NCBI GenBank assembly: GCA_039028315.1
Contig: JBCCIH010000100.1
Span: forward strand, 1-8,725
Length of the DNA: 8,725 bases
Direction of reading: 5' to 3'
From: Thermodesulfobacteriota bacterium
GTDB taxonomy: Bacteria; Desulfobacterota_D; UBA1144; Nemesobacterales; UBA2774
In this document: piece after piece, positions 5,726 through 8,725 of the stretch
Layout: every line of letters starts with the position of its first letter
How positions within the stretch are numbered: position 1 is the stretch's first letter
The notes under the pieces: generated by a model
Told to the model about the DNA's origin: nothing
What the model saw: the letters and a program-made list of their open reading frames with translations, nothing else
Databases searched by the model: none
Position numbers and translations under genes: made by a program

Positions 5726-6999
5726 CTTCAAAACGAGACGCTAAAGAGGGAAAGCTATACTGCTCTTTTTGCGGAAAGAGCCAAAAAGAAGTTAGAAAAC
5801 TTATTGCCGGGCCCACAGTATACATTTGCAATGAGTGTATAGAGCTTTGTAATGAGATAATAGCTGATGAAGAGGCAAAAGAAGGCGTCCTTAAAAAACG
5901 TTATTCAAGCCTTCCAACGCCGCCTCAAATAAAGAAATTCTTAGACGAATACGTTATCGGCCAGGATAGGGCGAAGAAAATTTTATCTGTAGCCGTATAT
6001 AACCACTACAAAAGAGTAGAGCTAAACGCATATTCAAATAATAAGAGAAATGCCGATGTAGAGGTACAAAAAAGTAATATCTTAATGATCGGCCCTACTG
6101 GAAGCGGTAAAACACTTCTAGCTCAAACACTAGCCAGATTACTTGATGTTCCATTTACCATTGTGGACGCTACTTGTTATACAGAGGCTGGCTATGTGGG
6201 TGAGGACGTTGAAAACATGATAGTCAGTTTATTGCAAGCTGCAGATTATGACCTTGAAAGGGCTTCAAAAGGTATTATATATATAGACGAGATTGATAAA
6301 CTGGCACGTAAAAGCGGGGACAGCCCATCAATAACAAGGGATGTTTCAGGTGAGGGCGTGCAGCAGGCTCTGCTAAAGATAATGGAAGGTACCAAAGCAA
6401 ATGTGCCGCCTAAAGGTGGTAGAAAACACCCTCAGCAAGAGTTTTTGCAGATAGATACAACTAACATACTATTTATCTGCGGTGGTGCTTTCGTCGGGCT
6501 TGAAGACCTTATCAGGCAGAGAATAGGAGAGAAATCAATAGGTTTTGAAGCAAGTCTTGGAAACATAGATGATAAAGATCTAGGCGCTGTTCTTAGAGAG
6601 GTGCAGCCCGAGGATCAAATATTCTTTGGACTCATACCGGAATTTGTAGGAAGGATTCCAGTTGTGGCTACTTTAGAAGAGTTAAGTGAAGACTCATTTA
6701 TCGAGATTCTTACAAAACCTAAGAATGCAATTATTAAGCAGTTTCAAAAACTTATGGAGCTTGAAGGAGTTGAGCTTGAAGTTACAGATGAAGCGCTTGC
6801 CGAAATCGCCAAAGAGGCTATTAAGAGGAAAACCGGCGCTAGAGGTTTAAGAGCTATCATTGAAACTATTATGCTTGATATTTCCTACGAGGTTCCATCA
6901 TTAAAAGGACTTACACGTTGTGTTATATCTGAAGAGGTGATTAAGGGTACGGGCGACCCACTCTTTATTTACGAGGAGGAAGCCCGCTTAGGTACATAA
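5722..6999 (+). CDS. clpX: ATP-dependent Clp protease ATP-binding subunit ClpX
   Basis: ClpX is the hexameric AAA+ unfoldase that recognises tagged or specific substrates and threads them into ClpP. The 425-aa protein has the N-terminal zinc-binding domain with Cys14, Cys17, Cys36 and Cys39. The AAA+ module shows Walker A GPTGSGKT (124-131), pore-1 loop GYVGED (157-162), Walker B IIYIDEID (185-192), the pore-2 region RKHPQQEF (234-241), the ClpP-docking IGF tripeptide (273-275), the arginine-finger region EFVGRIP (307-313) and sensor-2 GARGLR (372-377). All key residues are present. Translation starts at GTG with a strong SD and overlaps the clpP stop, a typical coupling arrangement. A short imperfect direct repeat spans its stop codon (6988-7017). 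lon follows after 47 nt with no terminator visible. Confidence 0.98.
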   Translation: MTSKRDAKEGKLYCSFCGKSQKEVRKLIAGPTVYICNECIELCNEIIADEEAKEGVLKKRYSSLPTPPQIKKFLDEYVIGQDRAKKILSVAVYNHYKRVELNAYSNNKRNADVEVQKSNILMIGPTGSGKTLLAQTLARLLDVPFTIVDATCYTEAGYVGEDVENMIVSLLQAADYDLERASKGIIYIDEIDKLARKSGDSPSITRDVSGEGVQQALLKIMEGTKANVPPKGGRKHPQQEFLQIDTTNILFICGGAFVGLEDLIRQRIGEKSIGFEASLGNIDDKDLGAVLREVQPEDQIFFGLIPEFVGRIPVVATLEELSEDSFIEILTKPKNAIIKQFQKLMELEGVELEVTDEALAEIAKEAIKRKTGARGLRAIIETIMLDISYEVPSLKGLTRCVISEEVIKGTGDPLFIYEEEARLGT

Positions 7000-7017
7000 G
7001 GTATTTAGGTGCATAGG
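6988..7017 (+). repeat. Short imperfect tandem repeat across the clpX stop codon
   Basis: TTAGGTACATAAGG (6988-7001) recurs as TTAGGTGCATAGG (7005-7017), offset by 17 bp, with one substitution and one missing base. The first copy contains the clpX stop TAA (6997-6999). This could be a small tandem duplication at the end of the gene or chance similarity in AT-rich DNA; no function is claimed. Confidence 0.4.
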
Positions 7018-7035
7018 ATGTAATTCCAGTTTTAG

Positions 7036-7040
7036 AGGAG
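7036..7040 (+). promoter_or_regulatory. Shine-Dalgarno sequence selecting the lon start
   Basis: AGGAG lies 6 nt before ATG 7047 and 12 nt before the second in-frame ATG at 7053, favouring 7047. An ATG at 7042 is in another frame and soon meets a stop. Confidence 0.7.
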
Positions 7041-7046
7041 AATGAC

Positions 7047-8725
7047 ATGCCAATGTTCGAGAATGAAGGATCGACTCAGGTAGAAACCCTACCGTTATTA
7101 CCGTTAAGAGATGTTGTGATATTCCCATACATGGTAGCTCCGCTTTTTGTGGGACGTGAGAAATCTATTCGCGCTCTGGAAGAAGCAATGAAGAAAAACA
7201 AGGAAATTTTCCTTGTTGCTCAAAAGGATGCTAAAACCAATGATCCTACTGAGAAAGATATTTATGATATAGGAACAATTGGAACGATTGTGCAGATGTT
7301 AAGATTGCCAGACGGCACAGTAAAAGTTCTAGTTGAAGGTAAGAGTAGGGCATGTTTGAGGAATTATCTGCCAAATAAAAGCTACTTCATGGTAGAAGTT
7401 GAAAACATACCAGAGCGTGATGATATAGGCGTTGAGACAGAAGCGCTAATCCGCACCTTGGTAACAGCTTTCGAGAACTACGTGAAGTTGAACAAGAAAA
7501 TTCCATCAGAAGTGCTTGTAACAGTATCATCAATAGAAGAGCCGGGAAGACTCTCAGATACTATCTCCTCACACCTGAGCTTTAAGCTTGAAGATAAGCA
7601 GGAGATACTTGAGACAATCAATCCTGCAGAAAGGCTGGAAAAACTTTATGAGAAGATTCAAGCCGAAGTAGAAATTATGCAGATTGAGAAGAAAATCCGC
7701 GGCCGAGTCAAAAAGCAGATGGAAAAGGCTCAGAAAGAATACTATCTAACTGAGCAAATGAGAGCGATACAAAAAGAGCTCGGTGAAAAAGATGATCTTA
7801 AGTCAGAAATTCAAGAGTTTGAGGACAAACTCAAGAAGAAAAAGATGACTGAAGAAGCTGAGCAGAAAGTTAAAAAGGAAATCAAAAAATTAAAACAGAT
7901 GTCACCTATGTCTGCTGAGGCAACAGTGGTCAGGAACTATATTGATTGGCTACTTTCTATCCCGTGGCAAGATGAATCCACTGACGATAGAATTGATATT
8001 AAAGAAGCCCAGCAGATCTTAGATGACGATCATTTTGGACTTGAAAAGCCCAAAGAGCGAATTCTTGAATATCTAGCGGTACAGGCTCTAACAAAGACAA
8101 TAAAAGGGCCTATACTTTGCTTTGTAGGGCCTCCTGGAGTTGGTAAGACTTCTTTGGCTAAATCAATTGCTCAGGCTATGGGACGTAAATTCATTAGAAT
8201 CTCCCTTGGCGGTGTAAGAGATGAGGCTGAGATTAGAGGACATCGTAGAACCTATATTGGTGCTCTTCCAGGGAAAATCGTTCAAGGCATAAGGAAAGCT
8301 GGAACTAACAACCCAGTATTTCTGCTAGATGAAATCGACAAACTAGGAATGGATTTCAGGGGCGATCCCGCATCTGCGCTACTAGAAGCGCTTGATCCGG
8401 AGCAGAACGGAACATTTAACGATCATTATCTAGAAGTAGACTATGACCTTTCAAACGTTATGTTCATTACAACTGCTAACGTTCTACATACAATCCCGTG
8501 GGCGCTTCAGGACAGAATGGAGATTATAAGAATCTCCGGATACACAGAAGATGAAAAGCTAGAAATAGCTAAGAAATTTCTTGTTCCTAAACAGCGCGAT
8601 GCTCACGGTCTTAAGCAGGATAACCTTAAGATGTCAGATAACACTCTTTTAGATGTTATCAGATATTACACTCGTGAAGCAGGCGTTAGAACGCTTGAGC
8701 GTGAGATAGCAACACTATGCAGAAA
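7047..8725 (+). CDS. lon: Partial CDS: ATP-dependent protease La (Lon), N-terminal 559 residues
   Basis: Lon is a cytosolic homo-hexameric AAA+ serine protease that degrades damaged and short-lived regulatory proteins. The open frame runs off the right edge; 559 codons of an expected roughly 780-820 are present. The N-terminal substrate-recognition domain opens with LPLLPLRDVVIFPYMVAP (15-32), followed by a Lys/Glu-rich coiled-coil region (about 190-290). The AAA+ module has Walker A GPPGVGKT (361-368), the pore-loop region around RGHRRTYIGALPGK, Walker B VFLLDEID (424-431), sensor-1 FITTAN (473-478), arginine-finger candidate Arg490 in QDRMEI and sensor-2 Arg548 in GVRTLERE. The Ser-Lys protease domain lies beyond the window, so this truncation is a window artefact rather than a broken gene. 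The start is chosen from the AGGAG 6 nt upstream. It follows clpX by 47 nt. Confidence 0.97.
   Translation, partial: MPMFENEGSTQVETLPLLPLRDVVIFPYMVAPLFVGREKSIRALEEAMKKNKEIFLVAQKDAKTNDPTEKDIYDIGTIGTIVQMLRLPDGTVKVLVEGKSRACLRNYLPNKSYFMVEVENIPERDDIGVETEALIRTLVTAFENYVKLNKKIPSEVLVTVSSIEEPGRLSDTISSHLSFKLEDKQEILETINPAERLEKLYEKIQAEVEIMQIEKKIRGRVKKQMEKAQKEYYLTEQMRAIQKELGEKDDLKSEIQEFEDKLKKKKMTEEAEQKVKKEIKKLKQMSPMSAEATVVRNYIDWLLSIPWQDESTDDRIDIKEAQQILDDDHFGLEKPKERILEYLAVQALTKTIKGPILCFVGPPGVGKTSLAKSIAQAMGRKFIRISLGGVRDEAEIRGHRRTYIGALPGKIVQGIRKAGTNNPVFLLDEIDKLGMDFRGDPASALLEALDPEQNGTFNDHYLEVDYDLSNVMFITTANVLHTIPWALQDRMEIIRISGYTEDEKLEIAKKFLVPKQRDAHGLKQDNLKMSDNTLLDVIRYYTREAGVRTLEREIATLCR

Noticed and set aside
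8700..8725. Truncated Lon lacking its protease domain.
   Set aside because: The frame is still open at the edge of the window, so the missing domain is a boundary effect.

Overview
The window is AT-rich bacterial chromosome with a conserved core locus on the right and a small accessory region on the left. The right half is the classic order tig-clpP-clpX-lon, all on the + strand: trigger factor, the ClpXP protease and the start of Lon. The left half encodes the tail of a hexose-6-phosphate mutarotase, an exported MsrB-type methionine sulfoxide reductase, an exported protein of unknown function, a MarR-family regulator with a C-terminal cysteine cluster, and an exported DUF3179 protein. Three exported proteins, the tig-clpP-clpX-lon order and protein sequences of proteobacterial/deltaproteobacterial flavour suggest a Gram-negative bacterium, perhaps Desulfobacterota or a related environmental lineage. 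That placement is an inference from protein style only.

Layout: 2-124 mutarotase C-terminus (+); 181-726 msrB (+) with a strong SD and a rho-independent terminator at 752-796; 804-1556 unknown exported protein (-); 1557-1652 divergent control region; 1653-2234 MarR-type regulator (+); 2240-3634 DUF3179 protein (-), converging on the regulator gene with 5 nt between stop codons; 3635-3794 divergent intergenic region with a likely extended -10 promoter for tig; 3795-5105 tig; 5126-5725 clpP; 5722-6999 clpX (GTG start, 4-bp overlap with clpP); 7047-8725 lon, cut by the window edge after the AAA+ module. No gap between genes exceeds 300 bases. I saw no RNA genes, insertion sequences or CRISPR arrays.

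The most interesting region is 1557-1652. Two near-consensus sigma70-type promoters lie back to back with -35 boxes that overlap almost completely. Two copies of one 15-bp palindrome (GTATYGASWCGATAC) are placed so that one covers the start site of the leftward unknown gene and the other sits in the spacer and -10 of the rightward regulator promoter. This looks like a self-contained, autoregulated module: a MarR regulator with four C-terminal cysteines (possible metal, Fe-S or redox sensor) controlling itself and one exported protein. The regulator mRNA appears leaderless or nearly so. The neighbouring exported MsrB and the DUF3179 protein (with a CxxC motif) fit a possible envelope redox or stress theme, but no shared operator links them to the regulator.

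Tig, ClpP, ClpX and Lon form the cytosolic folding and proteolysis set: trigger factor meets nascent chains at the ribosome, ClpX unfolds substrates into ClpP, and Lon degrades damaged proteins.
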